This document shows, one piece after another, positions 17,238-27,300 of a stretch of 64,000 nt of DNA. Within the stretch, counting starts at the first letter, position 1; the number at the start of each line of letters is the position of its first letter. A model generated the notes under the pieces. It did no database searches. It worked only from the letters and a program-made list of their open reading frames with translations, and was not told the origin of the DNA. The position numbers and the translations under genes are program-made. Source of the stretch: Moraxellaceae bacterium AER2_44_116 (lineage in GTDB: Bacteria; Pseudomonadota; Gammaproteobacteria; Pseudomonadales; Moraxellaceae); assembly GCA_006546595.1 (NCBI GenBank), contig VIAD01000015.1, positions 1 through 64,000 on the forward strand. The letters are read 5' to 3'.

Positions 17238-17324
17238 CCCTTCGACTCCGCTAAAGGAGCTTTTTGTGCGGGCTTCGACTCCGCTCAGCCAACGTCTAAA
17301 CGTTCCCAAAGCGGAGTCGAAGGG
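17238..17324. repeat. Palindromic repeat family A, copy 2 plus half copy
   Basis: A half copy, CCCTTCGACTCCGCT (17238-17252), precedes a full palindrome. In that, CTTCGACTCCGCT (17273-17285) pairs with AGCGGAGTCGAAG (17310-17322) around a smaller internal palindrome, AACGTctaaACGTT. Confidence 0.85.
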
Positions 17325-17342
17325 AAATTAATTTCCTAAAAC

Positions 17343-17373
17343 AAAAAAGCCCCAGCAAATGCTAGGGCTTTTT
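17343..17373 (-). terminator. Intrinsic terminator of etfBA
   Basis: On the minus strand AGCCCTAGCA pairs with TGCTGGGGCT (one T-G pair), followed by TTTTTT. It begins 14 bases after the etfA stop codon and is a clear rho-independent terminator. Confidence 0.9.
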
Positions 17374-17386
17374 GTCAAACTGGTAA

Positions 17387-18316
17387 TTACACCAATTTTT
17401 CTAACTGAGGCACTAAATCAAACAAATCGCCGACTAAACCATAGTCAGCTACTTGGAAAATCGGTGCTTCTGGGTCTTTGTTGATGGCAACAATGACTTT
17501 AGAATCTTTCATACCCGCCAAATGTTGGATTGCGCCAGAGATACCAACAGCAACATACAATTGTGGGGCAACAATTTTACCTGTTTGACCAACTTGCATG
17601 TCGTTTGGTACGAAGCCAGCGTCAACTGCAGCACGGGACGCGCCAACCGCAGCACCCAATTTATCAGCCAAGCTGTAAAGGATTTTGAAGTTGTCGCCAT
17701 TGCCCATACCACGACCACCCGACACAACGATTTTAGCCGCTGTCAATTCTGGACGGTCAGATTTAGCCAACTCTTCAGCCACAAATTTCGATGTGCCTGC
17801 GTCAGTTACCGTAGCAACGGCTTCAACAGCAGCAGAACCGCCTGTTGCAGCAACTGCATCAAAACCCGTCGCACGTACAGTCAACACTTTAATGGCATCT
17901 AACGCTTGAACTGTCGCAATCGCGTTACCTGCGTAGATTGGACGCTCAAAAGTATCTGCACTAATCACTTTCGTGATTTCGGAGATTTGAGCAACATCCA
18001 ACAATGCGGCCACGCGTGGTGCAAAGTTTTTGCCGTTCGTCGTTGCAGGAGCAAGAATATGGCTATAAGCCTTACCCAAGTCAGCAACCAACAAACTGAC
18101 GTTTTCAGCTAGTTGATTAGTATAGGCTGCGTTATCGGCAACCAATACTTTGCTCACACCCGCAATTTGTGCGGCAGCAGCGGCAGCCGCTTGGCAATTA
18201 CTACCAGCAACTAACACATGAATATCGCCACCAATGGCTTGAGCTGCGGCGACAGTATTAAGGGTCGCGCCTTTGATCGAACTATTATCGTGTTCAGCGT
18301 AAACTAAAACTGCCAT
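17387..18316 (-). CDS. etfA: Electron transfer flavoprotein alpha subunit
   Basis: Alpha subunit of the ETF heterodimer, which carries electrons from acyl-CoA and related dehydrogenases to the quinone pool via ETF:quinone oxidoreductase. The 309-residue protein has the Ala-rich N-terminal domain and the C-terminal FAD domain with SGGRGMGNGDNF (199-210), VGQTGKIVAP (242-251) and GISGAIQHLAGM (258-269). It starts two bases after the etfB stop codon and is followed by a strong terminator. No dehydrogenase or ETF-QO gene is in the window, so the electron donor cannot be named. Confidence 0.96.
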   Translation of the reverse strand: MAVLVYAEHDNSSIKGATLNTVAAAQAIGGDIHVLVAGSNCQAAAAAAAQIAGVSKVLVADNAAYTNQLAENVSLLVADLGKAYSHILAPATTNGKNFAPRVAALLDVAQISEITKVISADTFERPIYAGNAIATVQALDAIKVLTVRATGFDAVAATGGSAAVEAVATVTDAGTSKFVAEELAKSDRPELTAAKIVVSGGRGMGNGDNFKILYSLADKLGAAVGASRAAVDAGFVPNDMQVGQTGKIVAPQLYVAVGISGAIQHLAGMKDSKVIVAINKDPEAPIFQVADYGLVGDLFDLVPQLEKLV

Positions 18317-18318
18317 GA

Positions 18319-19068
18319 TTAGATCACCTTCGCTTCGTTTTTGAGTTTAGCAACTAACTCTTCAACTGTTTTAACTTTGATACCCGCACTGCGCTCGGCT
18401 GGTGGTTCAACTTTCAAAGTTTTAACGCGAGGAGTCACATCAACGCCGAAATCAGCAGGCGTTTTCACGTCTAATGGCTTTTTCTTTGCTTTCATGATGT
18501 TTGGCAGAGCCGCATAACGTGGCTCATTCAAACGCAAGTCTGTGGTGACAACAGCTGGCAAGTTCAATTCAACTGTTTGGAAACCACCGTCGATTTCACG
18601 AGTCACAGACGCTTTACCGCCTTCAACTTTAACAACTGAAGCAAACGTACCTTGTGCATAACCCGCTAACGCCGCCAACATTTGACCCGTTTGGTTGTTG
18701 TCGTCGTCAATCGCTTGTTTACCCAAAATAACCAATTGTGGTTGTTCTTGGTCACAAATGGCTTTCAACAGTTTGGCAACTGCCAATGGCTGCACTTCTG
18801 CGCCTGTTTCCACCAAAATACCACGATCAGCACCGAGTGCCATCGCCGTACGAATTTGTTCTTGGGCTTCTTTAGGGCCAATAGACACGACCACAATTTC
18901 GGTGACGATGCCTTTTTCTTTCAAGCGAACGGCTTCTTCAACCGCAATTTCGCAGAATGGGTTGATCGCCATTTTAACATTGGCAAGTTCAACACCCGTT
19001 TTATCCGCTTTGACGCGAACTTTTACGTTGTAATCTACAACGCGTTTGACAGCAACAATAGCCTTCAT
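18319..19068 (-). CDS. etfB: Electron transfer flavoprotein beta subunit
   Basis: Beta subunit of ETF, 249 residues, which binds AMP and forms the dehydrogenase recognition surface. Diagnostic blocks include MKAIVAVKRVVDYNVKVRVK at the start, NPFCEIAVEEAVRLKE (37-52), ALGADRGILVET and LGKQAIDDDNNQTGQMLAALAG. A Shine-Dalgarno GAGGA is seven bases before the ATG. It is first gene of a two-gene operon with etfA, divergent from fabA. Confidence 0.96.
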   Translation of the reverse strand: MKAIVAVKRVVDYNVKVRVKADKTGVELANVKMAINPFCEIAVEEAVRLKEKGIVTEIVVVSIGPKEAQEQIRTAMALGADRGILVETGAEVQPLAVAKLLKAICDQEQPQLVILGKQAIDDDNNQTGQMLAALAGYAQGTFASVVKVEGGKASVTREIDGGFQTVELNLPAVVTTDLRLNEPRYAALPNIMKAKKKPLDVKTPADFGVDVTPRVKTLKVEPPAERSAGIKVKTVEELVAKLKNEAKVI

Positions 19069-19523
19069 GGAATCCTCGGAGGGTGACGATTTGACGAAGT
19101 TTTAGGGTTTACAACACACACAGCAAATCATGCGTCTGTAAAGGGTGCAATATCTTCGGATATTGGTGCTTTTTGGTCAAGCAAACAGTGACGGATTAAC
19201 GTGTTTTTATAGCCATTGACATTATGACTGACACGGTTATTGCTTATTTGCTCACATTTCAGCCGCTCTTGGCGGTTTTATGTTCACAAAACAGGCTAAT
19301 CAAAGAGAGATACCTCAGTCTAGACATGTGTTTGTCATTATTTTTTGCTCTAATAGAGTAAAGTCAAAAACTTCAAGGTCTTTTTGGCGTAAAATATTCA
19401 GCTCGACAGATGACTTAAAAGACACCTGTACACAATTAGAAACATTCTACAAGGTAAGTGTCAGTTATATGACACAATCACTTGCTAGAATCGCCCCGCC
19501 TACAATTTTTGGAATAAATCAGG
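19069..19523. other. Long divergent spacer between etfB and fabA
   Basis: 455 bases without a convincing gene; an 84-codon open frame here lacks a start site and coding character. The right end holds a candidate fabA promoter and operator (listed separately). A second weak palindrome, CTCTaatAGAG, lies at 19348-19358. Confidence 0.6.
19458..19491 (+). promoter_or_regulatory. Candidate fabA promoter with palindromic operator
   Basis: An extended -10, TGCTAGAAT (19483-19491), lies 32 bases before the fabA ATG. Where the -35 should be there is a perfect inverted repeat, GTGTCA-6-TGACAC (19458-19475). That arrangement is expected of a promoter controlled by a repressor or activator at the -35. 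The sequence does not obviously match the E. coli FadR or FabR sites I remember. Confidence 0.45.
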
Positions 19524-20036
19524 ATGACTGTTAGTCAATTTAGCAAAGAGCAATTACTGGCCTGTGGCCGTGGTGAATTATTTGGTGCTGAAAATGCCCG
19601 TTTGCCCGTCCCTCCGATGTTGATGATGGATCGTATCCTGAAAATCAGTGATGATGATGGGTTATATGGCAAAGGCGAAATTATCGCTGAATTAGACATC
19701 ACACCTGATTTATGGTTTTTTGACTGCCATTTTATTTCTGACCCTGTTATGCCCGGCTGTTTAGGCTTAGATGCGATGTGGCAACTGCTCGGCTTTTATT
19801 TAGGCTGGCGTGGTAATCCGGGTCGCGGTCGTGCTTTGGGTGTGGGTGAAGTAAAGTTTGTCGGTCAAGTATTACCCACTCACAGCAAACTAACGTATGA
19901 ACTGCAAATGCGCCGTGTCATTGAACGCAAGCTGGTGATGGGTATTGCTGATGGCCGTGTCTTAGTCGATGGTCGTGAGATTTATACCGCCTTAGATTTG
20001 AAGTGTGGACTGTTTACGACAACCGATAATTTCTAG
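19524..20036 (+). CDS. fabA: 3-hydroxydecanoyl-ACP dehydratase/isomerase
   Basis: Introduces the double bond of anaerobic unsaturated fatty-acid synthesis by dehydrating 3-hydroxydecanoyl-ACP and isomerising trans-2 to cis-3-decenoyl-ACP. The 170-residue sequence follows E. coli FabA along its length: LLACGRGELFG (11-21), LMMDRI, catalytic His69 in DCHFISDPVMPGCLGLDAMWQ and catalytic Asp83. The ALGVGEVKFVGQVLP block is intact. The fabB gene follows on the same strand after 86 bases, the usual fabAB operon, though a palindromic repeat lies in between. Confidence 0.97.
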   Translation: MTVSQFSKEQLLACGRGELFGAENARLPVPPMLMMDRILKISDDDGLYGKGEIIAELDITPDLWFFDCHFISDPVMPGCLGLDAMWQLLGFYLGWRGNPGRGRALGVGEVKFVGQVLPTHSKLTYELQMRRVIERKLVMGIADGRVLVDGREIYTALDLKCGLFTTTDNF

Positions 20037-20084
20037 TGAAAGGTGAGATTCATCACGCCTTACATTTGAAAAATATGAAGTAAT

Positions 20085-20108
20085 TTGGGCGAATACCTTC
20101 GCCCCTAC
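20085..20108. repeat. Palindromic repeat family B, copy 3
   Basis: GGGCGAA (20087-20093) pairs with TTCGCCC (20098-20104), followed by CTAC. It sits between fabA and fabB, just before the fabB ribosome-binding site, so it would be transcribed inside the operon. Confidence 0.8.
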
Positions 20109-20122
20109 AGAGAGGGTTGACT

Positions 20123-21340
20123 ATGCGACGTGTCGTGGTTACAGGTTTAGGAATTGTTTCTTGTATCGGCAATGATGCAGCTACCGTGACTGAAAGCCTT
20201 AAAAAAAGCCTGTCGGGTATTCGTGCCAATGAAACATATGCCAACATGGGCTTTCGCAGCCAAGTCAGCGGCCGTCCAACGGTTGACTTAGAAGCCAGTA
20301 TTGACCGTAAACTGAAACGTTTTATGGGTGATGCTGCCGCTTATGCCTATCTTTCTATGCAACAAGCGATTACCGATGCAGGATTAACGCCTGAAGATAT
20401 TGCTAAAAACCCACGCATTGGGGTGGTTGCAGGTTCGGGTGGCGCATCAACCGAAAACGTGTTGATTGCCGTTGATACCGCGCGTGAAAAAAGCGTCAAA
20501 CGTATTGGCCCTTATATGGTTCCGCGTACCATGACCAGTACGGTCGTTGCGTCATTAGCAACCGCATTTCAGATTTATGGTGTCAACTACTCAATGTCGT
20601 CGGCGTGTGCCACATCCGCCCATTGTATTGGTAATGCGATGGAGCAAATCCAACTCAATAAACAAGACATGGTGTTTGCAGGAGGTGGCGAAGAAGAACA
20701 TTGGAGCTTATCGTGTTTATTTGATGCGATGGGTGCGATGTCTAGCCGTTATAACGATACCCCAGAAACGGCCTCTCGCCCTTTCTCTGCTAATCGTGAT
20801 GGCTTTGTCATTGCAGGTGGTGGTGGCATGATTGTGTTGGAAGAATATGAACATGCCGTCAAACGTGGTGCGCGTATTTACGGTGAATTAGTCGGTTATG
20901 CGGCAACGTCTGACGGATACGACATGGTTTCGCCCAGTGGTGATGGTGCAGCGCGTTGTATGCAAATTGCCTTAGCAATGGCTGATTGCCCTGTGGATTA
21001 TATTAATGTTCATGGTACGTCCACACCTGCGGGCGACACGATGGAATTAAAAGCCATTCGTCAAGTTTTTGGCGATAAAATCCCCTACATTAGCTCAACT
21101 AAATCACTGACAGGCCACTCCTTAGGAGCGGCAGGTGTACAAGAAGCGATTTATAGTTTGTTGATGATGCAAAACGACTTTGTTGCCGCCTCGGCCAACA
21201 TTGACGAGCTAGACCCTGCGGCTGAAGGTTTTCCGATTGTCCGTGAAACCATCGAAAATGCGGGTTTAACAACGGTAATGTCGAATAGCTTTGGTTTTGG
21301 TGGCACGAATGCTAGTTTGGTGTTTAAACGCTTAGGTTAA
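20123..21340 (+). CDS. fabB: 3-oxoacyl-ACP synthase I
   Basis: Condensing enzyme needed to elongate cis-3-decenoyl-ACP in unsaturated fatty-acid synthesis. It has 405 residues from the ATG at 20123, which has AGAGGG six bases upstream; an in-frame TTG two codons earlier is less likely. The catalytic triad is present: C162 in SSACATSAHCIG, H297 in NVHGTSTPAGD and H332 in KSLTGHSLGAAG. The C-terminal SNSFGFGGTNASLVF is intact. Pairing with fabA supports FabB rather than FabF. Confidence 0.96.
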   Translation: MRRVVVTGLGIVSCIGNDAATVTESLKKSLSGIRANETYANMGFRSQVSGRPTVDLEASIDRKLKRFMGDAAAYAYLSMQQAITDAGLTPEDIAKNPRIGVVAGSGGASTENVLIAVDTAREKSVKRIGPYMVPRTMTSTVVASLATAFQIYGVNYSMSSACATSAHCIGNAMEQIQLNKQDMVFAGGGEEEHWSLSCLFDAMGAMSSRYNDTPETASRPFSANRDGFVIAGGGGMIVLEEYEHAVKRGARIYGELVGYAATSDGYDMVSPSGDGAARCMQIALAMADCPVDYINVHGTSTPAGDTMELKAIRQVFGDKIPYISSTKSLTGHSLGAAGVQEAIYSLLMMQNDFVAASANIDELDPAAEGFPIVRETIENAGLTTVMSNSFGFGGTNASLVFKRLG

Positions 21341-21356
21341 TCTATTGGTGACGTTA

Positions 21357-21382
21357 TAGGGGCAAATAATTATTTGTCCCTA
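21357..21382. repeat. Palindromic repeat family B, copy 4
   Basis: TAGGGGCAAAT pairs with ATTTGTCCCTA around AATT (one G-T pair). It lies 16 bases after the fabB stop and is followed within ten bases by a family A palindrome. Confidence 0.85.
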
Positions 21383-21389
21383 CATAGGA

Positions 21390-21438
21390 CTTCGACTCCG
21401 CTCAGCCAACTCAACGTTCCCTGAGCGGAGTCGAAGGG
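21390..21438. repeat. Palindromic repeat family A, copy 3
   Basis: CTTCGACTCCGCTCAG (21390-21405) pairs perfectly with CTGAGCGGAGTCGAAG (21421-21436). It lies in the convergent spacer between fabB and the META-domain gene, with no T tract, so terminator function is uncertain. Confidence 0.88.
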
Positions 21439-21492
21439 TCTATTTAAGCCCAAACTGTGGGCGTAATCTTGTGACCCTACCCGTACTCTTAA

Positions 21493-21978
21493 TCAATGTA
21501 CCTCAAACACCGCTACTTTCTCACCTTTCTCATCCAACAAATACAAATGGCCTGCTTCAATCCGCCAAGCGCGTGTGTCGTTTAAGGCTTCAATCAATAA
21601 CGCTTCTTGGACAATACCGCCTCTCGGACAAAAAATCTTGGTACTGGCAATTTCACTCAATTTAATCAACTCGCCTTGGAGACGATATCCGCCCATTAAA
21701 CGATTACAACCTGTACTGCCATTAAGGCGTGAATTAACAGACTGAAAATTCAAAAAAGCACCATCTTGAATTTGATTAGCATTAACACTGCGGGTTAAAG
21801 CGACTAATTGCCACTTCGTATTTTCTAAGTTAATGATTTTTTGCGTGCTTAACACCACCTGTGCAGGAATCACCGCTTCAGTTTTAGAGCCAAAACGGGG
21901 ATCAGGCGTAGATGTTGTCGTACAAGCTGCCATTAGCAAGCTACTCACCAATGCTGACAACAGTGCTTTTTTTGACAT
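21493..21978 (-). CDS. META-domain lipoprotein (HslJ-like)
   Basis: A 161-residue exported lipoprotein. The signal peptide ends in lipobox LMAAC (Cys19). The mature domain fits META/HslJ: NTKWQLVALTRS (53-64), LNGSTGCNRLMGGYRLQG and IASTKIFCPRGGIVQEALLIEAL, where the NGxxGCN and MACP-like blocks are the family hallmarks. HslJ of E. coli is linked to heat shock and novobiocin tolerance, but biochemical function is unknown. It starts 15 bases after the tilS stop on the same strand, so it is likely cotranscribed. Confidence 0.85.
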   Translation of the reverse strand: MSKKALLSALVSSLLMAACTTTSTPDPRFGSKTEAVIPAQVVLSTQKIINLENTKWQLVALTRSVNANQIQDGAFLNFQSVNSRLNGSTGCNRLMGGYRLQGELIKLSEIASTKIFCPRGGIVQEALLIEALNDTRAWRIEAGHLYLLDEKGEKVAVFEVH

Positions 21979-21993
21979 GATGCGATGTTCCTA

Positions 21994-23280
21994 TCAGGCT
22001 GCAAACTCGTGGGCTATCCAATAACCCAACACCGCTGCTAATTGTTGATTGATATACAGTAAAGGAATTCGTGACCGTTGCCATGAAGGAACGCCTTGAG
22101 CTTGTAACAGTTTTTTCAAATCATGATGATGATGTCGTCCGACAGGTTGTATTTTTTCACCGCCTTGACGATAACGGATACTCACTTGTCCGTTTTGCCA
22201 CAGAGCCACATTGATGTCTGCAAAAGCATGTGTAGGCGTAAGAAGTTCGCCCGTCGGTAATAACAATGACTTGTTTTTATCAGACCACATTATTTCTATC
22301 GACTGACTCAGAGGCTCTAACGGCTTCATCGCAAACAATTGATGTTTATACCGTCTAACTTCTACACCGCGCCATGCTAACAAAGGTTCTGCATCTTGTT
22401 GAGCGAGACACACTTCACTCCAGACACGGATTAAATCGTCATAATCTGGCAATGCTAACTGTTGTTGCTGCAACCAATAACGCAGTAAATTATTACGCCG
22501 CGCCACCGTCAACGTACGGACAACATCAATATTCAGTGTCTTGTCCGCCAGTTCTGCCTGTTGATAATCCATCGCGGCTAAGGTGTGTAACAACTCATCC
22601 GCCTCACGCATCCGTTGACTGGTATCTGCTAACTGTTGACTCACCGATGGCCAGCGTTGTTGTAATACGGGCAAAACGAGATGACGTAAATAATTACGAT
22701 TCAACTGAATATTGCAATTGGAATCATCATTAATCCAATCCAGACCATGTTGCTGCGCGTATTGCTCAATGGTTTGACGATTGACATTTAATAATGGCCG
22801 CCAACACGGGATATCTAAGGTTTGAAAAGGCACAACAGCTACGTCTTGCATGGCAGCTAAACCACGAACGCCGCTACCACGTAACAGTCGTAATAATAAG
22901 GTTTCTGCTTGGTCGTTTTGATGATGCGCCAATAACAAGACATCACCCACCATTAATACCGATTGAAACGCCTGATAACGGGCTTCACGAGCAGCAGATT
23001 CAAGGCTAGCGGCTTTAGCGACAATCACCTTTTTGACGATGCAGGCGATACCGAAATGTTGTGCCGTGTGTTCGGCGTGTGTTGCCCAATCGTCGGCGAA
23101 CGGGCTTAGGCCATGATGAACATGCACCATGACAATGGGCTTTTGATGCATTTCTTGTAATGAAACAAGTGCGTGTAATAACACCTGTGAGTCAACACCC
23201 CCACTATAAGCCACAACAAAGCGTTGAATATTGGCGTGAAGATGATGTTGGAGAAAGCTTTTTAAGGGGGAAAGAAGCAT
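21994..23280 (-). CDS. tilS: tRNA(Ile)-lysidine synthase
   Basis: Converts C34 of the CAU-anticodon tRNA-Ile to lysidine, so that it reads AUA codons. The 428-residue protein has the PP-loop SGGVDS (26-31) for ATP, the conserved HHQNDQAETLLLRLLRGSG block, WRPLLNVNR and LDWINDDSN segments of the N-terminal domain, and the C-terminal tRNA-binding region (GRHHHHDLKKLLQAQGVPSWQR). It follows accA on the same strand, the usual neighbour. Confidence 0.95.
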   Translation of the reverse strand: MLLSPLKSFLQHHLHANIQRFVVAYSGGVDSQVLLHALVSLQEMHQKPIVMVHVHHGLSPFADDWATHAEHTAQHFGIACIVKKVIVAKAASLESAAREARYQAFQSVLMVGDVLLLAHHQNDQAETLLLRLLRGSGVRGLAAMQDVAVVPFQTLDIPCWRPLLNVNRQTIEQYAQQHGLDWINDDSNCNIQLNRNYLRHLVLPVLQQRWPSVSQQLADTSQRMREADELLHTLAAMDYQQAELADKTLNIDVVRTLTVARRNNLLRYWLQQQQLALPDYDDLIRVWSEVCLAQQDAEPLLAWRGVEVRRYKHQLFAMKPLEPLSQSIEIMWSDKNKSLLLPTGELLTPTHAFADINVALWQNGQVSIRYRQGGEKIQPVGRHHHHDLKKLLQAQGVPSWQRSRIPLLYINQQLAAVLGYWIAHEFAA

Positions 23281-23359
23281 AAAAACGCGTTAGAACTCGG
23301 ATTTTTTGATGGGTTTTTCAACCCATCTTGATGATGACGTACGCTGAGAATGAAATACC

Positions 23360-24313
23360 CTACAACACACCATAACTCATAATGCGCTCTAAACGACGCT
23401 CACATAATGTGCTGTCGTCCATGCTACGCAGGCGTTTAAGTTGTTTGGCCAACGCTTTACGTAAATTATCAGCCATGAGGCTGACATCGCGATGTGCGCC
23501 GCCTAAAGGCTCGGGCACTAAATCATCGACAAAACCTAACTCATTGAGTCGTTGTGCGGTTAAACCCATCGCATCAGCAGCATCAGCGGCTTTCTCAGCG
23601 GTTTTCCATAAAATGGACGCGCAGCCTTCAGGTGAAATCACCGAATAAATACTGTATTGCAACATCAATAATGCATCACCGACACCAATCGCTAACGCAC
23701 CACCAGAGCCACCTTCACCCACGACCGTCGCAATAATCGGCACTTTTAACCGTGACATCACCGCCAAGTTACGGGCAATGGCTTCACTTTGGCCACGCTC
23801 TTCGGCTTCAATACCCGGGTATGCACCGGGGGTATCAATAAAGGTAAAAATAGGTAGCTTAAAGCGTTCAGCCATTTCCATTAACCGTAAGGCTTTGCGA
23901 TAACCCTCAGGATTAGGCATACCAAAATTACGCCGAAACTTTTCGCGGGCATCACGGCCTTTTTGATGGCCAATCACCATGACAGGCTCACCTTGAAAAC
24001 GGGCTAGACCACCGACAATGGCGGCATCATCTCTAAAGCTACGGTCGCCGTGTAATTCATGAAAATCAGTAAAAATATGCTGAATATAATCTAAGGTATA
24101 AGGACGTTTAGGATGACGTGCTAACTGGGCAACTTGCCACGCACTGAGATTAACAAATATTTGCTCAGTTAACGCCAAGTTACTTTGTTCTAAACGACGA
24201 ATTTCATCGCCCAATTTTAGCGCGCTATTGCTGTTGGCTAAGGCTTGTAATGCTTGAATTTGACCTTCGAGTTCTGCAATCGGTTGTTCAAAATCCAAAA
24301 AGTTTGGGTTCAT
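23360..24313 (-). CDS. accA: Acetyl-CoA carboxylase carboxyltransferase alpha subunit
   Basis: Subunit of the carboxyltransferase that makes malonyl-CoA. The 317-residue protein opens MNPNFLDFEQPIAELEGQIQ as in E. coli AccA and contains ARHPKRPYTLDYI, HELHGDRSFRDD, GHQKGRD, FIDTPGAYPGIEAEERGQSEAIARN and GEGGSGGALAIGVGD, which form the oxyanion and acetyl-CoA sites. Gene order dnaE-accA-tilS is the ordinary gammaproteobacterial arrangement. Confidence 0.97.
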   Translation of the reverse strand: MNPNFLDFEQPIAELEGQIQALQALANSNSALKLGDEIRRLEQSNLALTEQIFVNLSAWQVAQLARHPKRPYTLDYIQHIFTDFHELHGDRSFRDDAAIVGGLARFQGEPVMVIGHQKGRDAREKFRRNFGMPNPEGYRKALRLMEMAERFKLPIFTFIDTPGAYPGIEAEERGQSEAIARNLAVMSRLKVPIIATVVGEGGSGGALAIGVGDALLMLQYSIYSVISPEGCASILWKTAEKAADAADAMGLTAQRLNELGFVDDLVPEPLGGAHRDVSLMADNLRKALAKQLKRLRSMDDSTLCERRLERIMSYGVL

Positions 24314-24376
24314 CTGCTCGTTCCTAATTCGTACATCATGATGACAATGAAGAATTCCAATAGGACTGGATAAGTC

Positions 24377-27300
24377 TTATTGATATACAAGGCGCAAGGC
24401 CGTATTGCCATACCATTGTTTTAAGCGTTTGATTAAATCGTCGTGTGGGTAGATACGCCAGTTATCCCCACACTGTAGCACGGCTGTCGCACTTGTGTGT
24501 TGACAGCGCAGGTGCAAACTGACGCTTTTTTGGCCATTTGTCGGTTGAAATTTAGCAAATAGTTGTCGTAAGTCAATAATAGCTGGTGCTGTTAACTGAC
24601 TCAGGTTTAATGTCAGCTCGACGGTGCGCACCGAACTCATGCGCGCATCCATCAAGGTATAGGCTTTTTTTGCCGTGACACGCAAGCCACCTTTGAAGTC
24701 ATCAGGACTCACTTCGGCTTCAACAATAATGACGTTATCAACAATCAATAGCTCTTTGACTTGCTCATAGACTTCGCCAAAAAAGCTCGCTTCTACCCGT
24801 CCACTGCGATCATCTAATAACACAATGGCGCGTGTGCCGCGAGGGCCTTTAAACAAGCGCACATCCATCACCAAGCCCATCAGGGTGATACTTTGGCCAC
24901 GTCGGGTAGGCTGTAAATCACAAAGTTTTACGCCAACATAACGCTTTAACTCGTCATAATACTGGTCGATTGGATGACCTGTTAAATATAAACCGAGGGT
25001 GTCTTTTTCGCCTTGCAGCCGTTCATCATCCGTCCATTGCAACATGGAGACATATTGATTATTCGGTGTTGCTTCAACGACATCACCAAACAAATCCATC
25101 ATGCCTGCGTTTTGATTACGGTTTTGTTGTTCTGCCGCTTTCACCGCTTCACTCAAGGTCGCCATAATCGAGGCACGATGCACACCCGTCATGGTGTCCA
25201 TTGCCCCTGCTTTAATCAATCCTTCGAGTGTGCGTTTATTGGCTTTTCTCAGGTCAATGCGGCGGCAAAAATCGAAAATATCGCTAAAATCCCCGTTTTT
25301 ACGGGCATTGATAATCGACTCAAGAGGCCCTTCACCCACCCCTTTAATCGCGCCTAAACCGTAGACAATGGTTTCGTTAAAGGGGACAAATTTGTATTGC
25401 GAATGGTTAACATCGGGCGAGACGATAGGAATCCCCATGTTGCGGCATTCTTCAATAAACACCACCACATTGTCGGTATTATTCATCTCGGCAGAGAGCA
25501 CCGCAGCCATAAACTCCGCAGGGTATTTTTGTTTTAAGTACGCCGTTTGATACGATACTAAGGCATAAGCTGCCGAGTGTGATTTGTTAAAGCCGTAGCC
25601 TGCGAACTTTTCCATCAAATCAAAAATGCCGCCTGCTTGATTGGCATCAACGCCGCGAGAACTTGAACCTTCCATAAACTTAACGCGTTCTTTTGCCATT
25701 TCTTCGGGTTTTTTCTTACCCATTGCGCGTCGTAACATATCCGCGCCACCGAGCGAATAATTCGCCAAGACCTGAGCAATTTGCATGACCTGTTCTTGAT
25801 ATAAAATCACGCCATAGGTATTCACCAGAACAGGCTCTAAATCAGGATGCGGAAAAGCGACATCGGCACGACCATGTTTACGATTGATAAAATCATCCAC
25901 CATGCCCGACTCTAAAGGGCCGGGACGATACAAGGCCACCAAAGCAATAATGTCTTCAAAACACGAAGGTTTCAGCTTTTTCAGCAGCTCTTTCATGCCG
26001 CGCGATTCCAACTGAAACACCGCCGTTGTTTTGCCCTCCTGTAACATTTGAAAGGTTTTTTTATCATCGAGCGGAATTTTTTCAATATCTAAGGGTTCTT
26101 CACCTAATGCTTTGCGTTTGGCATTAATATTGACCAATGCCCAATCTAAAATCGTCAGTGTCCGTAAACCCAAAAAGTCGAATTTGACGAGGCCAACCGA
26201 CTCCACATCGTCTTTATCGAGTTGACTGACCCATTTACCATCTTCATCACAATAGACCGCGGTAAAATCCGTCAGCTTACCCGGTGCGATTAACACTCCG
26301 CCCGCATGTTTGCCCACACCACGCGTTAAACCTTCAAGCGTCAGAGCCATTTCCCAAATTTCGTTGGCATCTTCAAAATCACGTTCACTGGGATTACTCA
26401 ATAAATCATTGAGTTGCGCCTCTTCTTTACGCGCTTCTTCTAAAGAAATACCGGGTGTTTTTGGGATTAATTTGGAGATTCTATCGGCGAGAAAATACGG
26501 CTTACTTTGCACCCGCGCCACATCACGTACCACCGCTTTCGCAGCCATCGTACCAAAGGTAATGATTTGCGAAACCGCTTCTCGACCATAATGATTGGCC
26601 ACATAATCAATCACGCGGTCACGGCCATCCATACAAAAGTCGATATCGAAGTCGGGCATGGATACCCGTTCTGGATTGAGAAAACGCTCAAACAGTAAAT
26701 CGTATTTAATGGGATCTAAATCAGTAATTTTTAACACATAAGCAACTAAAGAACCTGCGCCTGAACCCCGTCCCGGCCCAACAGGCACACCGTTATTTTT
26801 TGCCCACGCAATAAAATCCATCACAATCAAAAAGTAACCCGGAAAACCCATTTGATTGATGATTTTCAATTCAAAATCTAAACGATCATGATACTGTGTT
26901 GATGTTTTAGGAAAGGTGGGGTCGTTACGGTCAAATAATTTATCTAAGCGTTCTTCGAGTCCTTTGCGTGAAATATCAACAAAAAACTCCTCCATCGTCA
27001 TGCCTGCGGGAATCGGATAGTCAGGCAAAAAGCTTTTCCCTAAACGCACACTCACCGAACAACGCTTGGCGATTTCCATCGTATTTTCAATGGCTTCAGG
27101 AATATCACTGAACAACTCCGCCATTTGCTCTGGCGTTTTTAGATATTGCTCTGGGCTGTAATCGCGGGGTCTTTTCGGGTCGCCTAAGACATAACCTTGA
27201 GAAATACAGACCCGTACTTCATGGGCTTCAAACTCAGCCGAATTTAAAAAACGCACGTCATTGGTCGCCACAACGGGACAATCACACTGCGTGGCTAAAT

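Noticed and set aside
14757..17324. CRISPR array from the repeated TTCGACTCCGCTCAG units
   Set aside because: Copies are kilobases apart, palindromic and without regular spacers; no cas genes are present.
19280..19534. 84-codon open frame upstream of fabA
   Set aside because: No Shine-Dalgarno site, no coding-like composition, and it would run across the candidate fabA promoter and into fabA.
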